Assembly (NCBI RefSeq): GCF_900066015.1
Contig: NZ_LN890655.1
Span: 1,280,726 to 1,344,725, forward strand
DNA: 64,000 nt
Reading direction: 5' to 3'
From: Candidatus Promineifilum breve
Lineage (GTDB): Bacteria > Chloroflexota > Anaerolineae > Promineifilales > Promineifilaceae
Part shown: piece after piece, positions 11,802 through 20,605 of the stretch
Numbering within the stretch: position 1 is the first letter of the stretch
How the letters are laid out: each line of letters begins with the position of its first letter
Translations under genes and position numbers: made by a program
Notes under the pieces: model-generated
Told to the model about the DNA's origin: nothing
What the model saw: the letters and a program-made list of their open reading frames with translations, nothing else
The model's database searches: none

Positions 11802-11826
11802 GTCGAAACATTCTCCCTAACGTCTA

Positions 11827-12744
11827 TTACGCGGCGGCCGCGTCGCTCTCGTCGTCGCCTTCCGCAAAGAAAACCTCGTTCTCGATCGCCGCGATCGGTT
11901 TTTCTTCCTCTACTTCGACCACGCCCGCGGGCTGCGCTTCACGCAGCTTGGCCAGCGTGGACGCGCCCAGCAGCAATTCATCCTCGGCATCTTCCATGCC
12001 GTCGAAGGACTCATAGCGGTAGCGGTCGAAATCGGTGACCTGCTCCTGCATGGTTTCCTTGCGCATGGCGATCCCTTCCAGCGCGGCGTCGGCCATCTTG
12101 CCCACGATGAGCTTGATGGCGCGGATGGCGTCGTCGTTGGAGGGGATGACGTAATCGATGGGGTCGGGGTCGCTGTTGGTATCGACCACGCCGACGATGG
12201 GAATCTTCAGGGTGTTGGCCTCGCGGATGGCCGTCTCTTCGTGGCTCACGTCGACGATGAACAACAGCTTGGGCAGGTCGCGCATTTCGCGGATGCCGCC
12301 CAGGCGCAGGTTGAGCTTTTCGATCTCGCGCTCGATGCGCAGGCGCTCGGTCTTCTTCAGCAGGTCGAACTCACCGGCGTCGCGGCGGGTTTCCAGCTCG
12401 CGCAGATAGTTGATGCGCTGGCGGATGGTGCGCCAGTTGGTCAGCGTGCCGCCCAGCCAACGGTCGTTGACGTAAGGCTGGTTGGCGCGCGCCGCCTCGC
12501 GGGCCACGGTGTCCTGGGCCTGGCGCTTGGTGCCCACGAAGAGCACGTCCCCGCCGGTCGAGACCACGTCGCGAATGGCGTTATAGGCTTCCTCGATCAG
12601 AACGATCGTCTGCTGCAAATCGAGGATGTGAATCCCGTTGCGTTCGGTGAAAATATACGGTTTCATCTTCGGGTTCCAGCGTCGCGTGCGGTGCCCGAAG
12701 TGTACGCCCGTTTCCAGGAGCGCTTTCATTGAAACGATGGCCAT
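11827..12744 (-). CDS. rpsB: Small ribosomal subunit protein uS2
   Basis: A 305-residue S2. The N-terminal [20 protein letters not shown], central [18 protein letters not shown] and [20 protein letters not shown] are diagnostic. I chose ATG 12744 (AGGAG ten bases upstream) over the longer frame from 12789. The last 60 or so residues form an acidic, alanine-ending extension beyond the ribosomal fold, as in several Chloroflexota and Actinobacteria. It is the first gene of the operon that continues through tsf, pyrH, frr, uppS, cdsA and fbp. Confidence 0.96.
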   Translation of the reverse strand: MAIVSMKALLETGVHFGHRTRRWNPKMKPYIFTERNGIHILDLQQTIVLIEEAYNAIRDVVSTGGDVLFVGTKRQAQDTVAREAARANQPYVNDRWLGGTLTNWRTIRQRINYLRELETRRDAGEFDLLKKTERLRIEREIEKLNLRLGGIREMRDLPKLLFIVDVSHEETAIREANTLKIPIVGVVDTNSDPDPIDYVIPSNDDAIRAIKLIVGKMADAALEGIAMRKETMQEQVTDFDRYRYESFDGMEDAEDELLLGASTLAKLREAQPAGVVEVEEEKPIAAIENEVFFAEGDDESDAAAA

Positions 12745-12967
12745 GAGGGTATTCTCCTTGCGATTGTTTTGTTCTTCCACGCCTTTCATCCTGACTCGGA
12801 ACTCGCATGGCCGTGGCCGCCCGCCGTTCTTCCGGGGCGGTCTCAGGTTGCCAGAGACCTGGGAAGAAATGCGGGTTGCCTATGCAAGCACAACCAACTC
12901 AGTCCAGGCGTGTGTGATATGGTAAATTGCCCTGCTAACCGGGAAAGGGAAGCGATGGCAGAAAATC
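12745..12967 (-). promoter_or_regulatory. rpsB leader with hairpins
   Basis: About 220 bases of untranslated leader. It includes a perfect GGTCTC...GAGACC hairpin (12839-12859) and a second set of GGTTGCC/GGCAACC words that could pair alternatively. S2 autoregulates through its leader in other bacteria, so this is a candidate control site. No known leader motif was recognised. Confidence 0.4.
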
Positions 12968-12973
12968 GATGTG

Positions 12974-13001
12974 ATTATATAGATTCAGGCGAAATAAGCA
13001 A
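12974..13001 (-). promoter_or_regulatory. Promoter for the rpsB operon
   Basis: Minus strand TTGCTT (13001-12996), 16 bases, perfect TATAAT (12979-12974). Confidence 0.7.
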
Positions 13002-13010
13002 GCGGCCCGC

Positions 13011-13928
13011 TTACAGATCGCGGACGACGTGCCAGCGACGCCGCACCGCGCGCGCGGCGCTGCGGATCGTGCCGCCCAGCGGGCTTTGCGCGGCCAGCAC
13101 CATGCCCTGATAGACCCGCCCCGGCACGACGATCACCTTGTCGCTCCCCAGCGCCGCCAGCGATTCATCGACCACGGCCTCGGCCGACATCCATAACTTG
13201 TCCGGGATCGTCTTGCGGTCGAACGCCTGGTATTCGGCCGTGTCGTGGAATTCGCTATAGGTGAAGCCGGGGCACAGCGCCTGCACCCGCACACCCGATC
13301 CATTGACCTCGGCCGCCAGCGCCTCGGAGAAATTGTTCAGGAAGACCTTAGTGGCCGAGTAGATCGACCCGCCGCCGGATGGGAAGAATGAGGCGACGGA
13401 ACTGACGTTGATGATCGCCCCGCCACCGCGGGCGATCATCCCCGGCAGCGCCGCCCACGACAGGGCCACCGTCGCCTCATTGTGGACGCGCATCATCTCC
13501 AGATGCCGCTCGAGGGCCACCTCGGCAAAATCGCCGTGGGTGCCGAAGCCGGCGTTATTGATGAGCAGCGTCAGATCGGGCAAAGCCCGAATGGCCTCGA
13601 CCAGCCGGGCGATCTCTTCCGGGCGGCCCAGGTCGGCGGCCAGCGCCTCGGCGCGGATGGCGTGGGCGGCGCTCAACTCATCGGCCAGCGCCCGCAGCCG
13701 CTCCTCGCGCCGGGCCACCAGCGTCAGGTCGAACCCTTCGGCGGCCAACCGCCGGGCAAACGCTTCGCCGATGCCGCTCGACGCGCCGGTGATCATGGCC
13801 CGGCCGCGCGGCAGCAGTTCGCGGTCGGCCGTGGCTTGCCGCCAGGCCCGCAGGCCGGCCACGCCGGCCACGGTCGCCGCGCCGGCAATGGCCGTCGCGT
13901 AGAGTAGTCTACCCTGTTTCGATGTCAT
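13011..13928 (-). CDS. SDR-family NAD(P)-dependent oxidoreductase
   Basis: A 305-residue classical short-chain dehydrogenase. It has the cofactor-binding TGASSGIGEAFARRLA near residue 47, LLINNAGFGTHG near 125, a catalytic Ser in INVSSVASF and YSATKVF (YxxxK) near 190. The N-terminal 30 residues form a possible membrane-anchoring helix (LLYATAIAGAATVAGVAG). The substrate is unknown; the C-terminal lysine-independent helix and the length resemble the DltE/ketoreductase-like 'SDR family' proteins. Its start overlaps the end of the aspartate kinase gene by 20 bases. Confidence 0.85.
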   Translation of the reverse strand: MTSKQGRLLYATAIAGAATVAGVAGLRAWRQATADRELLPRGRAMITGASSGIGEAFARRLAAEGFDLTLVARREERLRALADELSAAHAIRAEALAADLGRPEEIARLVEAIRALPDLTLLINNAGFGTHGDFAEVALERHLEMMRVHNEATVALSWAALPGMIARGGGAIINVSSVASFFPSGGGSIYSATKVFLNNFSEALAAEVNGSGVRVQALCPGFTYSEFHDTAEYQAFDRKTIPDKLWMSAEAVVDESLAALGSDKVIVVPGRVYQGMVLAAQSPLGGTIRSAARAVRRRWHVVRDL

Positions 13929-15351
13929 CTCGCTCCCCTTGATTGACGATCAATGCGTGGACGTGCTCCACCGATCGGCCCACGTCCTCGGCGGCCACGA
14001 CGATGCTGATGCCGCATTCGGTCGAACCCTGGGCAATGGCCATGACGTTGACGCGGTTATCGCCCAAGGCGCTGAAAATGCGCCCGGCGATGCCATACGT
14101 CGTTTGGATGCCCGCGCCGACGATGGTGAGGATGGCGATGCGGTCGCGTGACCAGATACGCTCGATGTCGCGCCGCCGCAACTCGTCGGCAAATGTATGT
14201 TGCAGGCTGCCGATCACCGCCGCGGCCGACGACTCGGGCACGATGAAGCAGATCGACTGCTCCGACGACGCCTGGGTGATGAGCAACACGCTGACGTCGA
14301 GGCGGGCTACGGCGGCAAAGGTGCGCGCGGCGATGCCGGGCACACCGATCATCCCCTTGCCGTCGACGTTGATTATACTGACGCCCTTGATGGCCGTCAC
14401 CGCCTTCAGTGCGCCGTTGGTGGGCGCGGCGTCCTCTTCGATGACCGTGCCCGGGTGGGTGGGGTTGAACGTGTTCTTGATGCGCAGCGGGATGCCGCTC
14501 TCCACGCACGGCCGCATCGTCTTGGCGTGGATGACCTTCGCGCCGTAATAGGCCAGTTCCGATACTTCGCGGAAGGAGAGAGTGGGAATGGACACCGCGC
14601 CGGGAACCAGCCGTGGGTCGGCGCTCATCACGCCATCGACGTCGGTCCAGATCCACACTTCGTCGGCCTCCAGCGCCTGGCCCAGGATGGCCGCGCTGAA
14701 ATCGGAGCCGCCGCGGCCGAGCGTCGTCGTCACGCCGTCGGCCGTGGCCCCGATGAAGCCGGTCACGACCGGGATGGCGTCGTTGTCCAGCAGGGGCAGC
14801 AGGCGCGCCTGCGTCCGTTCGCGCGTGCCGGCCGTCTGGGGCGTGGCGTTCTGGAAATTGCTGTCGGTCAGAATGAGTTCCGTGGCGTCGATGGCCTCGG
14901 AGTCGTAGCCCAATTCGCGCAGATAGGCGGCCAGGATGCGCACGCTCATCTGCTCGCCCATGCCGCTGATGGTATCCAGCGCGCGCGGCGTCAATTCGCC
15001 CAGGATGCTCACCGCGCCGCACAGCGAGGTGAAACGCTCGACAAAGCGCTCGATCTCGGCCAGGATGATCTGCCGCTCGCCGTCGGGCGAGAGCAGACCG
15101 TCGATGGCCTCATAGTGGATGTCGCGCAGCAAACCGGCCAGCCGCGGGTAGGTCTCGCGGTCGCCGGCGAAGGCGGTGTCGGCGCCTTGCAGCAGCAGGT
15201 CAGTCACCTTGACCGGCTTGGAACCCATGGCCGAGGCGATGACGACCACGTCGCCCCAGGTATCGCGCGCTTGCAGGATGAGATCGGCCGTCTCGCGCAT
15301 GGCGGCGGCGCTGCCCACCGACGTGCCGCCGAATTTCATTACCAAGGTCAT
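13909..15351 (-). CDS. lysC: Aspartate kinase
   Basis: Catalyses the first step of the lysine, threonine and methionine pathway. 480 residues: the N-terminal amino-acid kinase domain opens with MKFGGTSVGSAAAMRE, has FIGATADGVTTTLGRGGSDF near 205 and VWTDVDG-type VWIWTDVDGVMSADPR near 240. Two C-terminal ACT domains follow (about 325-475; VSIINVDGKGMIGVPGIAAR and ILTIVGAGIQTTYGIAGRIF), implying feedback by a pathway amino acid. The long, uninterrupted monofunctional form resembles the ThrA/LysC(III) class. Start ATG 15351 has AGGAAG eight bases upstream. Confidence 0.93.
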   Translation of the reverse strand: MTLVMKFGGTSVGSAAAMRETADLILQARDTWGDVVVIASAMGSKPVKVTDLLLQGADTAFAGDRETYPRLAGLLRDIHYEAIDGLLSPDGERQIILAEIERFVERFTSLCGAVSILGELTPRALDTISGMGEQMSVRILAAYLRELGYDSEAIDATELILTDSNFQNATPQTAGTRERTQARLLPLLDNDAIPVVTGFIGATADGVTTTLGRGGSDFSAAILGQALEADEVWIWTDVDGVMSADPRLVPGAVSIPTLSFREVSELAYYGAKVIHAKTMRPCVESGIPLRIKNTFNPTHPGTVIEEDAAPTNGALKAVTAIKGVSIINVDGKGMIGVPGIAARTFAAVARLDVSVLLITQASSEQSICFIVPESSAAAVIGSLQHTFADELRRRDIERIWSRDRIAILTIVGAGIQTTYGIAGRIFSALGDNRVNVMAIAQGSTECGISIVVAAEDVGRSVEHVHALIVNQGERDDIETG

Positions 15352-15368
15352 TGTATACTTCCTAGAAC

Positions 15369-15398
15369 GGACTACAGACTTCAGACCACAGACCGCCG
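15369..15398. repeat. Single-arm repeat in the lysC leader
   Basis: Words ggactacagacttcagacca, then cagaccg, of the TCTGTGG family, lying between the lysC promoter and its start codon. Confidence 0.6.
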
Positions 15399-15426
15399 GT
15401 TGGGGCTATGGCGATTGCGACCAGTA

Positions 15427-15454
15427 AGTATAGCGGGGGGCTGATAGCGGGCAA
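15427..15454 (-). promoter_or_regulatory. Promoter for lysC
   Basis: Minus strand TTGCCC (15454-15449), 16 bases, TATACT (15432-15427). Confidence 0.65.
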
Positions 15455-15466
15455 GCAGGGGTGCAG

Positions 15467-15546
15467 GTTCCTCTCCCTGTGGGAGAGGTTAGGAGAGGGT
15501 TCTTCCGGTTCCTCTCCCCTTGGGAGAGGTTAGGAGAGGGTTCTTC
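15467..15546. repeat. Two direct 40-bp units of CTCTCCC/GGGAGAGG hairpin
   Basis: Units 15467-15506 and 15507-15546 differ at a few bases. Each contains CCTCTCCC...GGGAGAGG followed by ttaggagagggttcttc. The same words appear inside alaS (25779-25844). The element sits just upstream of the lysC promoter. Confidence 0.75.
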
Positions 15547-15591
15547 TTCTTGGCGTTTTTCTTCCGGTCGTCGGTGGTCGTGCCCCATAAG

Positions 15592-15627
15592 GAAACGGCC
15601 GATCCCATTACCGGGATCGGCCGTTTC
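15592..15627. other. Perfect 15-bp inverted repeat
   Basis: Stem gaaacggccgatccc / gggatcggccgtttc with a 6-base loop. No U-tract on either side, so it may be a protein-binding palindrome or a terminator of unusual type. Confidence 0.5.
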
Positions 15628-15693
15628 ATGCTAACTCTGGCGGCAGGAGATTGGAAACAGTAAATGGACGCCAGAACAAGCCAAAGAAATGGG

Positions 15694-15750
15694 CCCCGGC
15701 GCGACGGCCGTCCTACCAGTAAGGGATCAAACCGACGGGCCGCGCCGGGG
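15694..15750 (-). terminator. Likely terminator of the PspC gene
   Basis: Stem ccccggcgcg / cgcgccgggg with an inner ggccgtc/gacgggcc pairing. On the minus strand it is followed by a weak T-rich stretch (CCCATTTCTTTGG). It lies 20 bases after the PspC stop. Confidence 0.5.
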
Positions 15751-15769
15751 TTGCCGGTAAGCAGCGCGG

Positions 15770-16015
15770 TTACGAACCTTTAATGACAATCTCTTCCTCG
15801 TTGAAGGCGTTGGCCTTGGGGGTTGCGTCCGCTTCCTGGGGCATGATGATCGCCAGCACGAAGTAGACCAGCAGGCCCACGCCGTTCCACAGGGTCAGCA
15901 ATACCATCAGCAGGCGGACGATGACCGGATCGACGTTCAAATAGTCGGCCAAACCGGCGCAAACGCCGAAGAACATACGGTTGTTACGGGAGCGAATCAG
16001 ACGTTTATCGTTCAT
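15770..16015 (-). CDS. PspC-domain membrane protein
   Basis: An 81-residue protein. The first half is the PspC motif RSRNNRMFFGVCAGLADYLN. One long hydrophobic segment follows (VIVRLLMVLLTLWNGVGLLV and onward) and a charged C-terminus. PspC domains act in envelope-stress responses in Proteobacteria; small stand-alone members like this are common in Chloroflexota and their role is not established. Start ATG 16015 with GAGGT upstream. Confidence 0.88.
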   Translation of the reverse strand: MNDKRLIRSRNNRMFFGVCAGLADYLNVDPVIVRLLMVLLTLWNGVGLLVYFVLAIIMPQEADATPKANAFNEEEIVIKGS

Positions 16016-16091
16016 TGCAATACCTCACAAAGTTGTTGATATTCTGTGAAGCTATACGCCGCCGATTCGACTAAGTTGCACATGGATTTGT

Positions 16092-16194
16092 TGTAGGGCG
16101 GGATGGCATCCCGCCCCATCCCCCGGCGAACTGAAGCCTGGGGAAGGGCCGCGCTCCGCTTAGGCCGGGGGGCGGGATGCCATCCCGCCCTACA
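16092..16194. repeat. Inverted pair of GGGCGGGATGGCATCCCGCCC palindromes
   Basis: Two 25-base units (16092-16117 and 16170-16194) in inverted orientation, beginning and ending with tgtaggg/ccctaca. Each is itself a palindrome. The region 16016-16198 holds no gene. Confidence 0.75.
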
Positions 16195-16198
16195 TCTA

Positions 16199-17362
16199 CT
16201 AAGGAGTCAGTCCGTCCACGTAGGCGCGATACACCTCGCCCAAGGGTGTCAGCGCGTCCCGTTCGGCATCATAGAGGTTGCCCGTCGGGTATTCGCCGTC
16301 ATCGTAGAGACTGAACCAGAAGGCATATTGCACCAATCGCCCGCCGTCGGCGGCCAGACCCGTCGGCCCGCTCGCCGTCCGAAAATATTCGTAGGCTTCG
16401 ACCAGATAGGACTGGACGAATTCCGGCGGAAAGCCGTAATCCTCCGGCAGCAGGATGCCGAACTCGGTCACCGCCAGCGGCTTGTCGCTATAGCCGTTGG
16501 CGGCCAGCCAGTCGCGGAAGGCGACGACGTAGCCCTGCATCAGCGCCAGGTCGCCGTGGTCGGCTATCTCGTGCAGCGCGCCGGACGTGGCGTCCATGCC
16601 CGGCGGGATGTCGATACCCCAACTGCCCGCCTCCTCGCGCAAGACGAACAAGTGAACGGCCCACAGATCGGCCGGCAGCGCCACCCCGTACCGGTCGCGG
16701 TAGGCGGCCAACACGTTATCGAGATAGGCCAGTCGCAGCGGCGTGGGCAAAGAAACGCCGCCCGCGCCGACCTGGGCCGTGGGGTCGCGGCTCTTGATGA
16801 ATTCGTAGATGTCGTGATAGGCCGCGGCATACTCCTCGGCCGTGGCGTTGTCCTGCCAGATCACGTCCGGCTCGTTGCCGATCAGCCAGAACCCGCCGGG
16901 ATGATCGCGCAGCGTGCGCGCCATCTCGTCTTGCACGGCCGGCCATTGCGCCCATTCCTCGATCTGCCCCAGCCGCACCGTCTGCCAGATGGCCGTGCCC
17001 GGCGCGTCGGGCAATTCGGGCGACACGCGCCAGAAGGTGAACTGCCCGGCGCGCAGCCCCAACCGCGCCGCCGGCTCGACGTGATCCAGCGACCCGGCGA
17101 TGCCGATGCGTTCCAGCACGGCGGCCTCGCCGGCGGTCAAAAGGGGGATGGCGTCAGGCGTGGGCGTGGCCGCCGGCGCCGTGGTGGGAGCCGGGGCGGT
17201 GGCCGTGCTGCTCTGCGCGACCGCCTCTCCGGCCGCGGGCGTGCGGGTGGGCACGAGCGGCTCCGGCGTCGGCTCAAACAGCGCCAGGCCGCAACCGCTC
17301 GCCAGCCAGGCGACCAATATGACGCAGCATAAACGGATGGGGACAGCTTTTTTCATCGTCAT
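16199..17362 (-). CDS. Lipoprotein with glycoside-hydrolase-like (TIM-barrel) domain
   Basis: 387 residues. The signal peptide ends in the lipobox LASGC, followed by a Pro/Thr-rich linker. The remainder resembles glycosyl-hydrolase catalytic cores of the GH39/GH5/GH128 kind. FWLIGNEPDVIW near residue 160 places Asn-Glu where the acid/base sits, and LAVTEFGILLPEDYG near 300 places the nucleophile Glu. Start ATG 17362 is chosen because the earlier ATG at 17398 lies inside the terminator of the upstream aldolase gene. The actual sugar is unknown. Confidence 0.65.
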   Translation of the reverse strand: MTMKKAVPIRLCCVILVAWLASGCGLALFEPTPEPLVPTRTPAAGEAVAQSSTATAPAPTTAPAATPTPDAIPLLTAGEAAVLERIGIAGSLDHVEPAARLGLRAGQFTFWRVSPELPDAPGTAIWQTVRLGQIEEWAQWPAVQDEMARTLRDHPGGFWLIGNEPDVIWQDNATAEEYAAAYHDIYEFIKSRDPTAQVGAGGVSLPTPLRLAYLDNVLAAYRDRYGVALPADLWAVHLFVLREEAGSWGIDIPPGMDATSGALHEIADHGDLALMQGYVVAFRDWLAANGYSDKPLAVTEFGILLPEDYGFPPEFVQSYLVEAYEYFRTASGPTGLAADGGRLVQYAFWFSLYDDGEYPTGNLYDAERDALTPLGEVYRAYVDGLTP

Positions 17363-17369
17363 CGGTGGT

Positions 17370-17409
17370 ATAAAAAGAAAGATCGGCCGCGACTGCATCG
17401 CGGCCGATC
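17370..17409 (-). terminator. Intrinsic terminator of the aldolase gene
   Basis: Perfect 11-bp stem gatcggccgcg / cgcggccgatc (17381-17409). On the minus strand it is followed by TTTCTTTTTAT. It lies 30 bases after the aldolase stop and directly before the GH-like gene. Confidence 0.85.
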
Positions 17410-17438
17410 CTGATTTGTGGGAGTTGGAACGAGCCGGG

Positions 17439-18863
17439 TTAGTCGGCCAGGTCCTTCACGTCCTCGGCGGCCACGGCTTCGGCGGCCTCGGCCGGCTTGG
17501 GCTGGTGGATGACAACGCGCGTCGTCACGCTTTCCACCACGTCGCGCGTGCCCTTCACGTTCAACTGGTCGAACAGGAACTCAAACTGCTCCTGCAACAC
17601 GCCGCCGATCTCGGCCAGCTTGCTCTCTTCGAGGTTCCACCACTGGGCCTTGAAGGGGCCGATGGCCCGCTTGCGAGCCGAGTAGAGGCTTTGCTCGTCG
17701 GTCTTGCCCGCCTTCCACTCGTCCTTGTGGTTCTCGCGCAGGTAGGCGTAGGCTTCATCGACGACTTCCCGAGGCAGGTAATCGAAGACGATGTTCTGGA
17801 AGTTGGTCGCCAGATGGATTTCCACCGTGCCGATTTCGGGGAACTTGTTGAAGGCGCTCGGCGGCAGCGTCGACGCGCCGTGCTGCACCGCGCCGCCCAT
17901 CCCGTAATCGTCGCGCGCCACGCGGCTCAGGTCGCGGAGCGTTTCGAAATCGACCTTCACCTGGGCCAGCGTGCCGTCGGGCAGCACCACGCCGCCGTGG
18001 CTGGTGCCCGTCTGCACCGAAATCTTGGAGATGCCGGGCACGCCGCCCTCGGCCGAATCGGGCAACACGCGCCGGTAGCCCTGCATGAAGGCGTGGAGTT
18101 CCTCGACGGTCGAATTCTTGTGGCCCACCTCGCCGATTTCGCCGCCCAGGGAGACGGTGATGCCTTCCGGCTCAATCGAGCGGACGTAGCGGGTCAGTTC
18201 GGCGCACAGGGTGTAGTTGGTCGTCTGCTGCTCATCGAGCGTGGCATAGCTCAGATCGACCAGGGTCGAGGTATCGATGTCGATGTTGAAGAAACCGGCG
18301 GCCACGGCCTCGTCCATCAGGTCCTTCACGGCCTGCACTTCGGCGTCGGGCGTGCTCTTGTAGCGGCTGAGCGAAATCTGGAAATGGTCGCCCTGGATGA
18401 AGACCGGGCCGCGATAGCCTTCCTTGATGGCCGCGGCCAGGATGCTGGCCGTGTACTCCATCGGCCGCTGGCCGGTGTAGCCGATCTCGCTGCGGGCGAT
18501 CTCGAACAGCATGGCGCTGACGTTGTGCTTGTTGGCGGCGCGGAAGACGGCGCGCGACGAATTGTAGTTCATGGCGCGGATGTTCATGGCCGGCACGGTG
18601 AAGGTGGTCGGCACGTCGCCGCGGCCGATCGCCATGTAGAGTTGGTGGATCGACGCCGGATAGATGCCCAACCCCTGGGCGATCTCCCAGATGAGCCAGC
18701 GGGCCGTGTCGCGGACGAGGCCCTCGCTGAAGACAGCGGTCTGGATCAGGCCATCGATCTTGTCGCGCAGCGCCGCTTCGTCGCGCACAGTGACGATTTC
18801 GCGGTCAACGGTGACGACGCCATCGAGATGGCGCAACAGTTCGTCAACAGAATGTGACTTCAT
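17439..18863 (-). CDS. Class II fructose-bisphosphate aldolase family protein
   Basis: A zinc-dependent aldolase of 474 residues, against about 290-360 for most class II enzymes. The extra length is a helical N-terminal region of about 90 residues. The substrate-site motif VFIQGDHFQIS (catalytic Asp plus zinc His) is near residue 155, GGEIGEVGHKNS near 245, TSHGGVVLPDG near 290 and the second zinc histidine QHGASTLPPS near 335. With fbp it would give the two linked steps of gluconeogenesis; tagatose-bisphosphate aldolase activity is an alternative. Start ATG 18863 has a perfect AAGGAG. Confidence 0.85.
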   Translation of the reverse strand: MKSHSVDELLRHLDGVVTVDREIVTVRDEAALRDKIDGLIQTAVFSEGLVRDTARWLIWEIAQGLGIYPASIHQLYMAIGRGDVPTTFTVPAMNIRAMNYNSSRAVFRAANKHNVSAMLFEIARSEIGYTGQRPMEYTASILAAAIKEGYRGPVFIQGDHFQISLSRYKSTPDAEVQAVKDLMDEAVAAGFFNIDIDTSTLVDLSYATLDEQQTTNYTLCAELTRYVRSIEPEGITVSLGGEIGEVGHKNSTVEELHAFMQGYRRVLPDSAEGGVPGISKISVQTGTSHGGVVLPDGTLAQVKVDFETLRDLSRVARDDYGMGGAVQHGASTLPPSAFNKFPEIGTVEIHLATNFQNIVFDYLPREVVDEAYAYLRENHKDEWKAGKTDEQSLYSARKRAIGPFKAQWWNLEESKLAEIGGVLQEQFEFLFDQLNVKGTRDVVESVTTRVVIHQPKPAEAAEAVAAEDVKDLAD

Positions 18864-18968
18864 GCTATCAATCTCCTTATGGATAATGGTGTCAAATTGC
18901 GGTGTGGCCGCGCCGGCGGCCGATGGAACTGCGGTTGAATCGTCTACGGTTCAATCACCTGCAAGCAT

Positions 18969-18998
18969 ATCATACTCCGGCGGAAAGGTTCACGACAA
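18969..18998 (-). promoter_or_regulatory. Promoter for the aldolase gene
   Basis: Minus strand TTGTCG (18998-18993), 18 bases, TATGAT (18974-18969). A small CACCTTT/AAGAGGTG hairpin upstream (about 19001-19019) may end the neighbouring kinase gene. Confidence 0.6.
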
Positions 18999-19024
18999 TC
19001 AGCACCTCTTAAAGGTGATCAATG

Positions 19025-20104
19025 TCACGTCCATAGCGCGCGGCAGTTCAAATCATCACAGGCGGTCAATGCCTTCTGTAACTTTGGTAACCACACGTGC
19101 ATCATTTGCTGGTTGATGCCATCGCGGCACCAGTTGGTCGCCACGTAGACGCCCATCGCCACGGATAAACGGTAATCATCCACTAATTGCCGCCAAGGAT
19201 AATTGCTCACGCCGCGGGCCAACAATTGGGCGTGATAATGGCGCAGAATGTCCATCTCATGGCGGCGGCGCAGATCAACGTCCCAGTCGAGGACAACGGC
19301 GATAGCCAGATCATAGACGGCCAGCCAGACGGTCAGGCTCCAGTCGAACGGCTGGCGGTCGATGAGATAGAGCGGCCGGTCGCCCGTCCGCGGGACGAGG
19401 ATATTGGTGCGGTTGGTGTCGCCATGAATGAGGCTAAAGCCGTTGCCGTCGGCCGTCCGCGCCCGCATGGCCGCCGGATGCCGTTCGAGCAGTTCGGCCA
19501 GGGCCGCCGGCCAATGTGGCTGGAGTTGATCGGGCATGGCGGCGACGATGTGGCCGGCCCCTGGCCGGGTGATGGCTACGAAGCGATCGATCTGGGCGGC
19601 GCTTGGTAGCCGGTCGCCGGACTGAGCGATACGCTCCGCCCCCCACCAGTGGGCATGGAGACAGGCCAGTGCCTCGGCCAATGCCAGACCATACGCCAGG
19701 GTTGGCGTTTTCGTGCCGGCCTCCACGTGGCTGTCCGACAGGTCATCCAGCAGGAGATGGTAGCGGCGCTGCTCGGCCGAAAAGACGCCGTCGTAGCAAC
19801 GGATCAGGGGGGCCCCATCGACGCCGACGTAATCCCGCACGTAATAGGTCACTTCGGACGGGCCGAAGAAATCGTCGTCCTGGTCGGCGTTGACGGTCTT
19901 CAGGAAGAGATAGGTTGGCTTCGCCCCATCCGATTTCTCTGAATAGGCTATGCGAAGCCTATAGATGGACGACAAGCGGCGGTCGTCGGCGTTGATCTCG
20001 ACGGCCGCTACCTCCCCGTTGGTCAACGCCCCGCTGCGAATCAACACCTGGGTCAGCCATTCGCTGCTGATCTGCTCCCGGCTCGATAGGACTTGAGACG
20101 TCAT
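19025..20104 (-). CDS. APH/ecdysteroid-kinase-like small-molecule kinase
   Basis: 359 residues with a protein-kinase-like fold. The catalytic Brenner-type motif SLIHGDTNRTNILV is near residue 220 and the metal-binding YLIDRQPFDW near 245. RYHLLLDDLSDSH and the hinge region precede them. These features fit the phosphotransferase group containing aminoglycoside phosphotransferases and EcKinase-like proteins; the substrate is not predictable and resistance should not be assumed. ATG 20104 is chosen because the 54 codons upstream (to 20266) look random and overlap the next gene's end. Confidence 0.7.
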   Translation of the reverse strand: MTSQVLSSREQISSEWLTQVLIRSGALTNGEVAAVEINADDRRLSSIYRLRIAYSEKSDGAKPTYLFLKTVNADQDDDFFGPSEVTYYVRDYVGVDGAPLIRCYDGVFSAEQRRYHLLLDDLSDSHVEAGTKTPTLAYGLALAEALACLHAHWWGAERIAQSGDRLPSAAQIDRFVAITRPGAGHIVAAMPDQLQPHWPAALAELLERHPAAMRARTADGNGFSLIHGDTNRTNILVPRTGDRPLYLIDRQPFDWSLTVWLAVYDLAIAVVLDWDVDLRRRHEMDILRHYHAQLLARGVSNYPWRQLVDDYRLSVAMGVYVATNWCRDGINQQMMHVWLPKLQKALTACDDLNCRALWT

Positions 20105-20120
20105 GGCAGACAGGATACCG

Positions 20121-20516
20121 CTAGGGTGCGGACAATTCAAGCAGATCCCACCGGTTGCCGTATAAATCCTCGAAGACGACCACCGCGCCATAGGACTCGC
20201 GGCGCGGCTCTTCCATGAAGCGAACGCCGCGCGCGCGCATTGCTTCATAATCGCGCCAGAAGTCATCGGTATGCAGGAACAGAAAGACGCGGCCGCCTGT
20301 TTGGTTGCCGATGCGGCTCGCTTGCTCAGGGCCGACCGCTTTGGCTAACAACAAGCTCGTCCCGCCCTCGCCCGACGGCCGCACCAGCACCCACCGTTTG
20401 CCGCCGCCCAGGTCGCTATCCTCGATTAATTCAAAGCCCAGCCCTGCCGTGTAATAGGCAATGGCCTCATCGTAATCCCGCACAACCAAAGCGACGTAAC
20501 CAATCTTTTGGGCCAT
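20121..20516 (-). CDS. VOC-family (glyoxalase-like) protein
   Basis: A 131-residue protein with paired beta-alpha-beta-beta-beta modules. It opens QKIGYVALVVRDYDEAIAYY, has GLGFELIEDSDLGGGKRWV, and ends VVFEDLYGNRWDLLEL with the metal-ligand Glu position. Typical of uncharacterised dioxygenase/glyoxalase-type proteins. Start ATG 20516 fits the family; an ATG-like start at 20531 is also possible. It precedes the kinase gene by 16 bases and may be co-transcribed with it. Confidence 0.85.
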   Translation of the reverse strand: MAQKIGYVALVVRDYDEAIAYYTAGLGFELIEDSDLGGGKRWVLVRPSGEGGTSLLLAKAVGPEQASRIGNQTGGRVFLFLHTDDFWRDYEAMRARGVRFMEEPRRESYGAVVVFEDLYGNRWDLLELSAP

Positions 20517-20567
20517 GTATTGCGCCACCAATCAATAACAGGCGGGCTCACCTAACCAATTCTCTAA

Positions 20568-20603
20568 AAAATCTGCGTAATCTGCGAAATCTGTGGATTC
20601 TCT
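20568..20603. repeat. Single-arm AATCTGCG-word repeat
   Basis: Words aaatctgcgtaatctgcgaa, then atctgtggattctct, of the same family as the hairpin at 38305-38380 and the array at 26594-26623. Confidence 0.6.
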
Positions 20604-20605
20604 TC

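Noticed and set aside
15406-15588. 60-codon minus-strand frame upstream of lysC
   Set aside because: It is made of the CTCTCCC repeat units and lies over the lysC promoter.
19025-20104. Aminoglycoside resistance gene
   Set aside because: Only the general kinase motifs are visible; the family is broad and the neighbours (VOC, GNAT) do not indicate resistance.
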